64,000 nt of DNA from Cellulomonas alba (GCF_030362835.1 NZ_JAUCGQ010000001.1:1405461-1469460); one strand, 5' to 3'; counted from the stretch's first letter, positions 32,625 through 41,181 are shown. The notes: generated by a model not told the origin, from the sequence alone. Program-made: numbers and translations.

Positions 32625-33806
32625 ATGACGACCACCACCGTGACCGTCCCGCGGCCCGCGCGGCCCAGCCTCTGGCGTCGCCTGCCGGTCGTCCACCAGC
32701 TGCGCGCGAGCGTCGGCCTCCAGCGCGGCATGCTCGTCACCGGCCTCGTGCTGACGGGCGTGTTCGTGCTCGTCGCGGCGTTCGCGCCGCTGCTCGCGCC
32801 CTACGGCTTCAACCAGCTCAGCGCCGACGGCCAGGCCTTCGGCGCGCAGCAGCCGCCGTCCGCCCAGCACTGGCTCGGCACCACCGTCGGCGGGTACGAC
32901 GTGCTCTCCCGCACGATCTTCGGTGCGCGCACCGCGTTCCTCGTCATCGTCGCGGGCGTGCTGCTGTCGATCTTCATCGGCATCGCGATCGGCCTGCTGT
33001 CCGGGTACTTCGGCGGCTGGATCGACCGCGTGCTCGTGGTGCTCGCGGACGCGATCTACGCGTTCCCGTCGCTCCTGCTCGCGATCCTCGCGGCGATCGT
33101 CATCTCCGGCGGCCAGTCGTCGATGTGGGGCGGCATCATGGCGGCGGCGATCTCGATCACCGTCGTGTTCATCCCGCAGTACTTCCGGGTGATCCGCGCC
33201 GAGGCCGTGCGGATCAAGGCCGAGCCGTTCGTCGAGTCGGCGCGCGTGGTGGGCACGGGCCACCTGCGGATCATGACGCGCCACGTGCTGCGCAACTCGA
33301 CCCGCACGCTGCCGCTGATCCTCACGCTCAACTGCTCCGAGGCGATCCTCACGCTCGCGGGGCTCGGCTTCCTCGGCTTCGGCATCGAGCCGACGTCGGC
33401 CGCGGAGTGGGGCTACGACCTGAACAAGTCGCTCGCCGACGTCACGTCGGGCATCTGGTGGACGGCCATCCCGCCGGGTGTCGCGATCGTGCTCACCGTG
33501 CTGGGCGTCACGCTCGTCGGCGAGTCGCTCAACGACCTCGCCGACCCGCGGCTGCGCAACCGGCGTCGCGCGGGCCGCGTGCCCGCGGACGCCGTCGGCG
33601 GCGCCTCGGTCGTCCCCGGCGGCGTCATCACCGCGGGCGCGGAAGGCATCGACGGGCTCAGCGCGTTCGAGGGCTCCGACCCGGTGCTCGACGTCTTCGA
33701 GGACGCACTCGAGCACCCGCAGGCCGCCCGGGCGGCGGACCCGCTCGAGAGCCCCTTCCCCGCCGCGTCCGACGACGCGGGCACCCCGGACGGAGACCGC
33801 GCATGA
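32625..33806 (+). CDS. peptide ABC importer permease (DppC-like) with acidic tail
   Basis: A 393-residue permease with the expected HWLGTTVGGYDVLSRTIFGARTAF region, six membrane segments and the EAA loop EPFVESARVVGTGHLRIMTRHVLRN. The family core ends near residue 312 (LNDLADPRLRNRRR). About 80 further residues, Ala/Pro/Asp/Glu-rich, extend into the cytoplasm. That tail is not part of the usual family and its role is unknown. The stop overlaps the ATPase start by four bases. Confidence 0.9.
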   Translation: MTTTTVTVPRPARPSLWRRLPVVHQLRASVGLQRGMLVTGLVLTGVFVLVAAFAPLLAPYGFNQLSADGQAFGAQQPPSAQHWLGTTVGGYDVLSRTIFGARTAFLVIVAGVLLSIFIGIAIGLLSGYFGGWIDRVLVVLADAIYAFPSLLLAILAAIVISGGQSSMWGGIMAAAISITVVFIPQYFRVIRAEAVRIKAEPFVESARVVGTGHLRIMTRHVLRNSTRTLPLILTLNCSEAILTLAGLGFLGFGIEPTSAAEWGYDLNKSLADVTSGIWWTAIPPGVAIVLTVLGVTLVGESLNDLADPRLRNRRRAGRVPADAVGGASVVPGGVITAGAEGIDGLSAFEGSDPVLDVFEDALEHPQAARAADPLESPFPAASDDAGTPDGDRA

Positions 33807-35500
33807 CCGCCACCGCCGCCGGCGGCCCGACGGCCCCGGCCGAGCACGTCGTCGACATCCAGGACCTGCACGTCTCGTTCGCGACCGACGCGGGCACGGT
33901 CCGCGCGGTGCGCGGCGTCTCGCTCCAGGTCGCGCCGGGCGAGGTGCTCGCCGTCGTCGGCGAGTCCGGCTCCGGCAAGACGGTGACCGCCCGCACGATC
34001 CTCGGCCTCCTGCCGGAGACGGCCACCACGCAGGGCGCCGTGCTGCTGACCCGCAACGACGGCGCGGCGACCCACGACGTCACGGCCCTCACGGGCAACC
34101 AGCTGCGGTCCGTGCGTGGCCGCGACGTCGCGATGGTGTTCCAGGAGCCGGGCAGCGTGCTCAACCCGGTCTACCCGGTCGGCTGGCAGATCATGGAGGG
34201 CCTGCGGGCCCACCAGGACCTGACGCGGGCGGAGGCCCGGGAGGCCGCGATCGAGGTGCTGCGCCGCGTCGGCATCCCCGAGCCCGAGCACCGCGTCGAC
34301 CACTACCCGCACCAGTTCTCGGGCGGGCAGAAGCAGCGCATCGTCATCGCGCAGGCGCTGGTGCTCAACCCCGGCCTGATCGTCGCGGACGAGCCCACGA
34401 CGGCGCTCGACGTCACGGTGCAGGCCGAGATCCTCGAGCTGCTGCGCAGCCTGCCGCGCGACCTCGGCTCCGCGGTCGTCCTGATCACGCACAACATGGG
34501 CGTCGTGGCCGACCTCGCCGACCGCGTCGCGGTCATGTACGACGGCGAGATCGTCGAGCAGGCCGAGGTGCGCGAGCTGTTCACCAACGCCCAGCACCCG
34601 TACACGCGCGCGCTGCTCGACGCGGTGCCGCGCATCGGCACGGGCGGGCTGCGCGAGCGGCACGTTCCGGACGAGTCGGTGACGCCGGTGGTCGAGGCGC
34701 GCGACCTGCGGATCGTCTACCCCGGGCGGTTCCGGGAGCCCGACTTCGTGGCCGTGGACGGCGTCGACCTCACCATCCGGCCCGGCGAGGTGCTCGGCCT
34801 GGTCGGCGAGTCGGGCTCGGGCAAGACGACCATCGGGCGCGCGATCGCGGGCCTGACGCCGGTCTCGTCCGGGTCGCTCCGGGTGCTGGGCGTCGAGCTC
34901 AACGGCGCGCGCGAGAAGCACTTCCGTCCCGCGCGGAGCCGCATCGGCTTCGTGTTCCAGGACCCCGCGACGAGCTTCAACCCGTTGCTGACGATCGCCC
35001 AGTGCGTCGCCGAGCCGCTCGTGGTGCACGGCCGCGCGGGCGACCCCCGCGAGGCCCGCCCGCGCGTCGACGAGCTGCTCGAGGCCGTCCAGCTGCCCGC
35101 GGCGTTCGGCGACCGGTACCCGCACGAGCTCTCGGGCGGGCAGCGTCAGCGCGCGTCGCTGGCCCGCGCCCTCGCGCTCGACCCGGAGCTGCTGATCGCC
35201 GACGAGCCCACGTCGGCGCTCGACGTCTCGGTGCAGGCGCGCGTGCTCGACCTGTTCGCGCGGCTGCAGGCGGAGCTCGGGTTCGCGTGCCTGTTCATCA
35301 GCCACGACCTCGCGGTGGTCGACCTGCTCGCCGACCGGATCGCGGTGCTGCACCGCGGTGTGCTCGTCGAGGAAGGCACGGGCGAGCAGGTGCTCGGCGC
35401 CCCGCGGCACGCGTACACGCAGCGCCTGCTGGCGTCGCTGCCCGTCCCGGACCCGGACGAGCAGGCGGACCGCCGGGAGCAGTGGCGCTCGCTGCGCTGA
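33803..35500 (+). CDS. peptide ABC importer, fused double ATPase (DppD-DppF)
   Basis: A 565-residue protein holding two complete ATP-binding domains in one chain. Domain 1 has Walker A GESGSGKTV (about 52-60), signature FSGGQKQR and DEPTTALDV. Domain 2 starts near residue 295, with Walker A GESGSGKTT, signature LSGGQRQR and DEPTSALDV. Both carry the C-terminal peptide-transporter motif HPYTRALLDAVP or HAYTQRLLASLP. In most operons these are separate DppD and DppF genes; fused versions are known in actinobacteria. It powers the importer encoded upstream, and translation is coupled to the permease gene. Confidence 0.95.
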   Translation: MTATAAGGPTAPAEHVVDIQDLHVSFATDAGTVRAVRGVSLQVAPGEVLAVVGESGSGKTVTARTILGLLPETATTQGAVLLTRNDGAATHDVTALTGNQLRSVRGRDVAMVFQEPGSVLNPVYPVGWQIMEGLRAHQDLTRAEAREAAIEVLRRVGIPEPEHRVDHYPHQFSGGQKQRIVIAQALVLNPGLIVADEPTTALDVTVQAEILELLRSLPRDLGSAVVLITHNMGVVADLADRVAVMYDGEIVEQAEVRELFTNAQHPYTRALLDAVPRIGTGGLRERHVPDESVTPVVEARDLRIVYPGRFREPDFVAVDGVDLTIRPGEVLGLVGESGSGKTTIGRAIAGLTPVSSGSLRVLGVELNGAREKHFRPARSRIGFVFQDPATSFNPLLTIAQCVAEPLVVHGRAGDPREARPRVDELLEAVQLPAAFGDRYPHELSGGQRQRASLARALALDPELLIADEPTSALDVSVQARVLDLFARLQAELGFACLFISHDLAVVDLLADRIAVLHRGVLVEEGTGEQVLGAPRHAYTQRLLASLPVPDPDEQADRREQWRSLR

Positions 35501-35515
35501 CCGCACCCGGACGAG

Positions 35516-35554
35516 GCCGGGGACCGGGCGCGCACGACGCACCGGGTCCCCGGC
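35516..35554. terminator. hairpin between peptide-importer operon and convergent gene
   Basis: A 10-bp stem (35516-35525 with 35545-35554) lies 16 bases after the ATPase stop. A second possible stem overlaps 35552-35590, so both strands may be terminated here. Confidence 0.6.
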
Positions 35555-35593
35555 TCGCCGGCCCTCGGGCGGTGGCCGAGCCACCGGCGAGGG

Positions 35594-36235
35594 TCAGTGC
35601 CCGACGGTGAACCGCTGGCGCGGGTGCTCGCGCCGCTCGATCTCGTCGACGAACGCGCGCGCGTAGTCGGCGCCCGAGATCTCCGAGCTGCCGTCGTCCT
35701 TCGTGACGAGCAGGTCGCCGCCGGTGCGGTACGTGCCGAGGTCCTCGCCGGGCGCGTACGCGCCGAAGAGCGCGGACGGGCTGACGCAGAACCAGTCGAG
35801 CCGCTCGTCGGAGCCGCGGAGCCACTCGAGCACGTCCGCGTGCGCGAGCGCCTCGGGCTTCCAATCGTCGTGGAAACCGGGCGTGTCGACGAGCCGCGGC
35901 CCGTCCGGGGCGACGAGCGAGCTGCCGGCCCCACCGACGACCCCGAGCCGACCGGCTGCCGCGACGACCGAGCCCGCGAGCGCCGGCAGCGCGTCAACCA
36001 ACGGACCCGTGTCCGTCGCGCGCGCCGGGAGCGCCACGACGACCACCTGGTGCGCGGTCGCCCGCCGCACGGTCTCGAGGTCCTGGATCGCACCCGTCTC
36101 GTACGTCACGCCGGGCACGCGCTCCGCGGGCGCGTGCCGCGCGAACGCCGTGACCTCGTGGCCCCGCGCCACCGCCTCGCGTGCGATGTGCCCGCCTGCG
36201 TACCCCGTCCCGCCCAGCACCGCGATCGTCGTCAT
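35594..36235 (-). CDS. NAD(P)-binding Rossmann protein (NmrA/epimerase-like)
   Basis: A 213-residue protein with an N-terminal Rossmann motif TIAVLGGTGYAGGHIAREAVARGHEVTAF and later GVVGGAGSSLVAP and WFCVSPSALFGAY, as in the SDR-like NAD(P)H-binding family that includes YwnB-type proteins. The catalytic YxxxK is not evident, so it may be a redox sensor or flavin reductase rather than a classic dehydrogenase. CAGGAT lies six bases before the ATG. It is convergent with the peptide-transport operon. Confidence 0.82.
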   Translation of the reverse strand: MTTIAVLGGTGYAGGHIAREAVARGHEVTAFARHAPAERVPGVTYETGAIQDLETVRRATAHQVVVVALPARATDTGPLVDALPALAGSVVAAAGRLGVVGGAGSSLVAPDGPRLVDTPGFHDDWKPEALAHADVLEWLRGSDERLDWFCVSPSALFGAYAPGEDLGTYRTGGDLLVTKDDGSSEISGADYARAFVDEIERREHPRQRFTVGH

Positions 36236-36294
36236 GCGGCCATCCTGACCCGCAGTCCCGGTGGCCCGCACGGCGGGAGCGGGCGGCCGGCCGC

Positions 36295-36858
36295 TCAGTT
36301 CAGCCGTGGGTCCTCGGGGTAGAGCGAGACGATCGCGAGGTCGCCGCCCTGCCTGCGGAGCACGCGCCGCCACAGCTGTTCGGGCTCGTGCGTCACGAGG
36401 TCGTCGGGCCACGCGTCGACCACGTACCACCCGCCGTCGTCGAGCTCGTGCTCCAGCTGGCCGGCACCCCAGCCGGAGTGGCCGGCGAAGATGCGCGCCC
36501 CCACCACGCCCGCGGCGACCTGCGCCGGGTCCGCGTCGAGGTCGACGATGCCGAACCGCCCGACCACCGGGTCGACACCCGGCACGGCCACGCCCTCCGG
36601 CGGCAGCACCGCGACGCCGATCGCCGAGTCCAGTCCGACCGGGCCGCCCTCGAACAGCCCGCCCGGCTCGGCGGCGCACGCCTGCCAGCCCGGCAGCACC
36701 GCGTCGACGTCGACGCCCGTCGGTCGGTTGAGCACGACGCCGAAGGCGCCGTCCTCGTGGTGGTCGAGCATCAGCACGACTGTGCGGCGGAAGTTCGGGT
36801 CCGCGAGCCACGGCGTCGAGACGAGCAGCCGCCCGATGAACGCGTCCGAGCCGGCCAT
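36295..36858 (-). CDS. YqgE/AlgH family protein
   Basis: A 187-residue protein of the DUF179 family. Family segments are clear: FIGRLLVSTPWLADPNFRRTVVLMLDHHEDGAFGVVLNRP at the N-terminus, LFEGGPVG, and ARIFAGHSGWGAGQLEHELDDGGWYV. The biochemical role of the family is not established. The start is the ATG preceded by GATGAT at six-base spacing, with no Shine-Dalgarno. It is divergent from the antiporter gene. Confidence 0.92.
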   Translation of the reverse strand: MAGSDAFIGRLLVSTPWLADPNFRRTVVLMLDHHEDGAFGVVLNRPTGVDVDAVLPGWQACAAEPGGLFEGGPVGLDSAIGVAVLPPEGVAVPGVDPVVGRFGIVDLDADPAQVAAGVVGARIFAGHSGWGAGQLEHELDDGGWYVVDAWPDDLVTHEPEQLWRRVLRRQGGDLAIVSLYPEDPRLN

Positions 36859-36988
36859 GCGCCCATCATCACGCGCCCCCGACGCGGGCACGACCCGGCT
36901 CCCGCGGGCGTGCGGCCCGAACGGCCCCCGGCGGCGTGTCGCCGGCGCCCGGGCGCGGACCTGACGGCGGTGCTGCACAGTGGTCGCC

Positions 36989-38275
36989 ATGCTGGGCTTC
37001 GTCGGCGGGCTCGCGTTCATCGTCGTCGCGGGCGTGGCCGGCCAGGTGGTCGGCCGGTCCGCGCGGGTGCCGTCCATCATCGTGCTGCTGCTGCTCGGGA
37101 TCCTGGTGGGGCCCGTCACCGGCTGGCTCGACCCGGACGCGGTGCTCGGCAGCCGCCTGTACCCGCTCGTCTCCATGGCGGTCGGGCTGCTCCTGTTCGA
37201 GGAGTCGCTCAAGCTCGACCTCACGCGCCTGCGCGGAGGGGCGCGCCGTCCGGTGCTCGCGCTCGTGACTGTCGGCGCGCTGATCACCGCCCTCACCGCG
37301 ACGCTCGCCGCGCACTGGCTGCTCGGGCTGCCGATCGGCCGCGCCGGGGTGATCGGCGCGATCCTCATCGTGTCCGGGCCGACCGTCGTCGGGCCGCTCC
37401 TCGCGCTGATCCGCCCGAAGCAGCCGCTCGAGTCGGTCCTCGCGTTCGAGGGCATCTTCATCGACCCGATCGGCGCGACCGCCGCGCTCGCCGTGACGAA
37501 CATGGTCCTCCACGGCGAGCCGGTCCGGCTCGGCGTCACGGGGCTCACCGGGGTCGGCGTCGGACTCGTCGGGGCCGTGGTGTTCGTGCTCGTCGTCCGG
37601 TGGCGGCGCATCGACCCAGCGACGCACGTCGCCATCGCCCTGGCGGTCGCGCTCGCGGTGTACGCCGTCGCGGAGGCGCTGCACGACGAGGCCGGCCTGT
37701 TCGCCACGACGGCCCTCGGCGTGGCGGTCGCCAACCAGACGGTCGTGCGGATCGACGCGGTGCACGAGTTCGGGTCGCACATCGGGCTCGTGCTCATCGG
37801 CGCGCTGTTCATCGTCCTGGCGGCGCGCGTCGACCTGCACGCGCTCGCTCGCTACGCCCTTCCGACGCTCGCACTGGTCGCGGTGCTCGTGCTCGTCATC
37901 CGCCCGCTCGCCGCGGCCGCCGCCACCGCCCGGAGCGTCCTCGACCGGAACGAGCGCGCCATGGTGGCGGCCATGGCTCCCCGCGGGATCGTCGCCGCAT
38001 CGACCGCGTCGGTGTTCGCGCTGCGGTTCGAGGACGCCGGCACCCCGTTCCCCCAGCTCGTGCCTGTGGTCTTCGGCGTCGTCCTCGCGACGGCGGTCGT
38101 CTACGGCGTCGCCGGGCCGCTCGTCGCGCGGCGGCTGGGCGTGCGCACGTCCGAGCCCGTGCGGCTGGACGACGACGGCGTCCCCGTGGTGGTGACCGAG
38201 CTCGCCGCGGCGCTCGACGGTCGCGAGCCGCCGCCCTCCTCGCGCCCGTCACCGCCGGGCACGCGCCACCCGTAG
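36989..38275 (+). CDS. cation:proton antiporter (CPA family)
   Basis: A 428-residue membrane protein with about 12 hydrophobic segments. It has the CPA1-type features PSIIVLLLLGILVGPVTGWLDP, LLLFEESLKLDLTRLRGGARRP, VSGPTVVGPLLALIRP and IFIDPIGATAALAV, the last holding the functional Asp. It should exchange Na+ or K+ for H+. The C-terminal 45 residues are a hydrophilic tail ending in a Pro/Ser-rich stretch. The ATG at 36989 follows CACAGT by seven bases; a GTG three codons earlier overlaps that hexamer. Confidence 0.9.
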   Translation: MLGFVGGLAFIVVAGVAGQVVGRSARVPSIIVLLLLGILVGPVTGWLDPDAVLGSRLYPLVSMAVGLLLFEESLKLDLTRLRGGARRPVLALVTVGALITALTATLAAHWLLGLPIGRAGVIGAILIVSGPTVVGPLLALIRPKQPLESVLAFEGIFIDPIGATAALAVTNMVLHGEPVRLGVTGLTGVGVGLVGAVVFVLVVRWRRIDPATHVAIALAVALAVYAVAEALHDEAGLFATTALGVAVANQTVVRIDAVHEFGSHIGLVLIGALFIVLAARVDLHALARYALPTLALVAVLVLVIRPLAAAAATARSVLDRNERAMVAAMAPRGIVAASTASVFALRFEDAGTPFPQLVPVVFGVVLATAVVYGVAGPLVARRLGVRTSEPVRLDDDGVPVVVTELAAALDGREPPPSSRPSPPGTRHP

Positions 38276-38303
38276 GTCGCCCCGCGGCGCAGACGGACCA
38301 CGC

Positions 38304-39224
38304 TCAGCGCGCAGCGGGCGTCAGCGCGTGGAGCTCCGGCAGCCGCGCTGCGAGCTGCTCGAGCACACGCTCGTCGCCCGCGTAGATGCCCGCCTCGCGC
38401 GGCCAGTGCAGCACCACGTCGGTGAACCCCGCGGCCGCCGCGCGGTGGACGACGTCGACCGCCCGGTCCACCGAGTCGAGCGCGAACCGGTCCGGCCCGT
38501 CGTACGAGAGGTACCGGCGGATCCCGTCCCGGGCCCGACCGGCGTCTGCCAGCGCCGCGTCGACGGCCGCGCTCTCCCGCTCGAGTGCCGTCCACCAGCG
38601 GTCCTCGGCGGTCCCGGCGGCCGCGGTGTCGTCGCCGCCGAAGCTCGGCCCGTACGTGACCCAGCCCTGCCCGTGCCGCGCCGCGACCGCCATCGCGCGC
38701 GGGCCGCTCGCGGCGACGACGAACGGCGGCCGCGGCGTCGCGATCGTGCCGGGCACCATGCGCGCCTCGTGCGCCGCCCAGAACTCGCCGGTGCGGGTGG
38801 TCACGGGGCTCGTCAGCAGCTCGTCGAGCAGCGCGACGAACTCCTCGAACCGCCGCGTGCGCTCGCCGCGCGACACCGCCGGCCCGAGCACCGACGCGTC
38901 GAAGCCCTCGCCGCCCGAGCCGAGCCCGAGCAGCAGCCGACCGCCGCTCACGTCGTCGAGTCCCATGACGTCCTTGGCGAATGGCACCGGGTGGCGGAAG
39001 TTCGGGGACGCCACGAACGTGCCGAGGCGGATCCGGCTCGTCACCGCCGCCGCGGCCGCGAGCAGGGGCACCGTCGCGAACCACGGCTCCTCGACGAGTG
39101 ATCGCCACGAGAGGTGGTCGTACGTCCAGGCGTGGTCGAACCCCCACTCCTCGGCCTGCTGCCAGCGCCGGCGCCCCGTCGCCCAGCGCTCCTGCGGAAG
39201 GATGACGAGCCCGACGGCGACCAT
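38304..39224 (-). CDS. LLM-class F420-dependent oxidoreductase
   Basis: A 306-residue flavin/F420 oxidoreductase of the luciferase-like monooxygenase fold. Typical segments: WGFDHAWTYDHLSW, IRLGTFVASPNFRHPVPFAKDVMGLDDVSGGRLLLGLGSGG and RPPFVVAASGPRAMAVAARHGQGWVTYG. F420 use is inferred from family context and the substrate is not known. TAGGGT lies six bases before the ATG. It is convergent with the antiporter gene, with only 28 bases between stops. Confidence 0.88.
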   Translation of the reverse strand: MVAVGLVILPQERWATGRRRWQQAEEWGFDHAWTYDHLSWRSLVEEPWFATVPLLAAAAAVTSRIRLGTFVASPNFRHPVPFAKDVMGLDDVSGGRLLLGLGSGGEGFDASVLGPAVSRGERTRRFEEFVALLDELLTSPVTTRTGEFWAAHEARMVPGTIATPRPPFVVAASGPRAMAVAARHGQGWVTYGPSFGGDDTAAAGTAEDRWWTALERESAAVDAALADAGRARDGIRRYLSYDGPDRFALDSVDRAVDVVHRAAAAGFTDVVLHWPREAGIYAGDERVLEQLAARLPELHALTPAAR

Positions 39225-39230
39225 GCGCCG

Positions 39231-39236
39231 ACCCTA
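39231..39236 (-). promoter_or_regulatory. -10 TAGGGT, leaderless start of LLM gene
   Basis: Minus-strand TAGGGT six bases before the ATG at 39224. Confidence 0.5.
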
Positions 39237-39309
39237 CGCGGCACCCGACCCGCGATCCCGGCGTCGGGCGCGGACGCAGCGGCGCTCCGCCCCTCCGACC
39301 CGGCGGCGC

Positions 39310-39660
39310 TCAGTCCCAGCCGAGCTCGTGCAGGCGCTCGTCGTCGATGCCGAAGTGGTGCGCGATCTCGTGCACCACTGTCACGGCGACCTCCTCGACC
39401 ACGTCCTCGCGGTCCTCGCACAGCGCGAGCGTCGGTCGCCGGTAGATCGTGATCCGGTCGGGCAGCGAACCCGCCGCCCACCACGCGCCGCGCTCGGTCA
39501 GCGGCGTGCCCTCGTACAGGCCGAGCAGGTCCTCCCCGGGTGGCGGGTCGTCCTCGACGAGCACCACGACGTTGTCCATGAGCTCGGCGAGCTCGGGCGG
39601 GATCTCGTCGAGGGCGTCGCGCACCGCGTCCTCGAAGTCCTCGCGCGACATCTCGACCAC
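39310..39660 (-). CDS. small zincin-like metallopeptidase family protein
   Basis: A 116-residue protein with the zinc-protease motif VVHEIAHHFGIDDERL (HExxH plus a downstream Asp/Glu) and the preceding pattern LPDRITIYRRPTL. This is the minimal zincin family (DUF1025) widely conserved in actinobacteria; whether it is an active peptidase is not established. CAGGAT lies six bases before the GTG start, giving MVEMSREDF; an internal ATG four codons in is the alternative. Upstream lies the tRNA-Glu promoter. Confidence 0.85.
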   Translation of the reverse strand: MVEMSREDFEDAVRDALDEIPPELAELMDNVVVLVEDDPPPGEDLLGLYEGTPLTERGAWWAAGSLPDRITIYRRPTLALCEDREDVVEEVAVTVVHEIAHHFGIDDERLHELGWD

Positions 39661-39724
39661 GCGCCCATCCTGCCTGCTCACGGCGGTGCGGTCCCGGCGG
39701 GCGGGCCACCGGCCGGATCTCACT

Positions 39725-39754
39725 TTGGAGAACGCCCCAGGGGTCACGTATGCT
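39725..39754 (+). promoter_or_regulatory. promoter of tRNA-Glu/Asp/Phe cluster
   Basis: TTGGAG (39725-39730) and TATGCT (39749-39754) are separated by 18 bp, about 40 bases before the mature tRNA-Glu 5' end. Confidence 0.55.
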
Positions 39755-39794
39755 CATCCACGGTTCCGACGCCTCGACGTCAGGGGGCGGAGAC

Positions 39795-39867
39795 GCCCCC
39801 ATCGTCTAGCGGCCTAGGACCCCGCCCTTTCACGGCGGTAGCACGGGTTCGAATCCCGTTGGGGGTA
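39795..39867 (+). tRNA. tRNA-Glu (anticodon TTC)
   Basis: A 73-base cloverleaf. Acceptor GCCCCCA pairs with TGGGGGT (first pair G-T), anticodon stem CCGCC/GGCGG encloses CTTTCAC (anticodon TTC), and the T-arm has GGTTCGAATCC. CCA is not encoded. Confidence 0.96.
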
Positions 39868-39904
39868 CGCAGCACGTGCAAGTGAAAGGCCTTGTGCCAC
39901 ACAA

Positions 39905-39978
39905 GGCCCCGTAGCGCAGTTGGTTAGCGCGCCGCCCTGTCACGGCGGAGGTCGCGGGTTCAAGTCCCGTCGGGGTCG
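39905..39978 (+). tRNA. tRNA-Asp (anticodon GTC)
   Basis: A 74-base cloverleaf. Acceptor GGCCCCG pairs with CGGGGTC (one G-T), anticodon stem CCGCC/GGCGG encloses CTGTCAC (anticodon GTC), T-arm GGTTCAAGTCC, discriminator G as expected for Asp. A 9-bp inverted repeat (39888-39908) overlaps its first four bases. Confidence 0.96.
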
Positions 39979-39985
39979 CTCGAAG

Positions 39986-40005
39986 CGCCGGTCTTCGGAC
40001 CGGCG
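39986..40005 (+). terminator. TTCG tetraloop hairpin between tRNA-Asp and tRNA-Phe
   Basis: CGCCGGTC-TTCG-GACCGGCG forms an 8-bp stem with a stable UUCG loop followed by TTCTCGTTT. It may terminate or attenuate the Glu-Asp transcript or act as a processing signal before tRNA-Phe. Confidence 0.6.
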
Positions 40006-40016
40006 TTCTCGTTTGA

Positions 40017-40089
40017 GGCTCTGTAGCTCAGTTGGTAGAGCGCACGACTGAAAATCGTGAGGTCACGGGATCGACGCCCGTCGGAGCCA
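40017..40089 (+). tRNA. tRNA-Phe (anticodon GAA)
   Basis: A 73-base cloverleaf. Acceptor GGCTCTG pairs with CGGAGCC (one T-G pair), anticodon stem CACGA/TCGTG encloses CTGAAAA (anticodon GAA). The T-loop reads GGATCGACGCC. CCA is not encoded. Confidence 0.95.
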
Positions 40090-40096
40090 CCGCCGC

Positions 40097-40128
40097 AAGC
40101 CCCTCCCGCACCGCGCGGAGAGGGGCTT
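40097..40128 (+). terminator. hairpin after tRNA-Phe
   Basis: AAGCCCCTC (40097-40105) pairs with GAGGGGCTT (40120-40128) over a 14-base GC-rich loop, just after tRNA-Phe and before the convergent VOC gene. Confidence 0.65.
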
Positions 40129-40137
40129 CGTCATTCG

Positions 40138-40539
40138 TCAGGCGTCCGGCGAGGCGGCCGCGTCCGACGTCAGCAGCACGACGTTCCCGTCCGGGTCGTC
40201 GACCATCGCCGCGTACGGGCCGGCTGTCCGCGTCGGCGGCATCCGGCCGTGGTAACCGGCGGCGGTGAGCTCGTGCCAGATCGACTCGACCGCGCCGTCG
40301 TCGCCGACGAAGAACTCGAGCAGCTGCTGGTACCCACGGGTGGGACGCGACCACTCCGGGTCGTAGACCGACGCGAACCGCGTGGTGAGCAGCAACGTCA
40401 CGCCGCTCGGCATCCGGTGCGCGATCACCGGCCGGTCCCGACGGGGCTCGGGCACGTCGAGCCCGAGGGCCCGGTAGAACCGGCGCGAGGCGTCGAGGTC
40501 GCGCACCTCCAGGACGACCATGCTCAGCTGGAGCTCCAC
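40138..40539 (-). CDS. VOC (glyoxalase-like) protein
   Basis: A 133-residue protein of the vicinal oxygen chelate fold: LSMVVLEVRDLDASRRFYRALGLDVPEP at the N-terminus, VDDPDGNVVLLTS at the C-terminus, with two beta-alpha-beta-beta-beta units. Putative metal ligands are only partly conserved and no substrate can be named. The GTG is favoured because GATACT lies six bases upstream; an upstream in-frame extension is not needed. It is unrelated in detail to the VOC protein at 7208. Confidence 0.8.
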   Translation of the reverse strand: MELQLSMVVLEVRDLDASRRFYRALGLDVPEPRRDRPVIAHRMPSGVTLLLTTRFASVYDPEWSRPTRGYQQLLEFFVGDDGAVESIWHELTAAGYHGRMPPTRTAGPYAAMVDDPDGNVVLLTSDAAASPDA

Positions 40540-40655
40540 CGCGCCAGTATCGCCGCGGCCGGGGACTCGCCGCAGGGAGCCGCAGGTCCCACGCACGACC
40601 GGCATCGGCTGCCTAGGCTGGGGTGCGACCGGCAGACCGCACGACGGAGGGCCCC

Positions 40656-41099
40656 GTGAGCAGCCAGAACGAGTCCCAGCGACCGCGCTCCAGCATCTTC
40701 GACCGGCTCACCGAGCCGATCGCGGACCGCGCACGCGAGAAGCTCGTGCAGGCCGAGGACCGGGTGCGGGCGACGATCCAGGGCGAGATCGACGCCGTCG
40801 GTGCGAGCATCCGCCGCCGTGCGGTGCAGGTGCGCCCGTCCGCCATCGGCTTCGGCATCGCCGCGTTGCTCACGTTCTTCGGCCTGGCGCTCATGGTGAC
40901 GTCCGCCGTGCTCGGGCTGTCGCACGTCATGGAGCCCTGGCTCGCGGCCCTGCTGGTGGGTGTCGCACTGGTCCTGATCGCGGGCGGCTTCGCCGCGTGG
41001 GCGCGCAGCCGGCTCCCCGAGGGCCCCGCCATCTCGATCGTGCGCGCCCCCGAGCCGGTGCACCCCGCGGGCGACCAGGTGCACCCCTGGGCCGACTGA
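40656..41099 (+). CDS. two-span membrane protein of holin-like type
   Basis: A 147-residue protein with a basic/acidic helical N-terminus (about 60 residues, possible coiled coil) and two adjacent membrane segments, IGFGIAALLTFFGLALMVTSAVLGL and WLAALLVGVALVLIAGGFAAW. The layout resembles the next protein and actinobacterial phage-holin-3-like envelope proteins. GTG is preceded by GGAGG, and TAGGCT at 40614-40619 may be the -10. It begins a run of three small envelope-type genes. Its real role is unknown. Confidence 0.65.
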   Translation: MSSQNESQRPRSSIFDRLTEPIADRAREKLVQAEDRVRATIQGEIDAVGASIRRRAVQVRPSAIGFGIAALLTFFGLALMVTSAVLGLSHVMEPWLAALLVGVALVLIAGGFAAWARSRLPEGPAISIVRAPEPVHPAGDQVHPWAD

Positions 41100-41181
41100 C
41101 GCCCCTCTCACCCGCGGTCGACGCGCGCCGCGCGCCTGCGGCCAGCAGACTGGCAGTCCACCCGTCCCGGGAGGTCTCACC

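Noticed and set aside
39795-40089. tRNA cluster as an attachment site for an integrated element
   Set aside because: No integrase, no repeated tRNA 3' fragment and no phage-like genes were found on either side.
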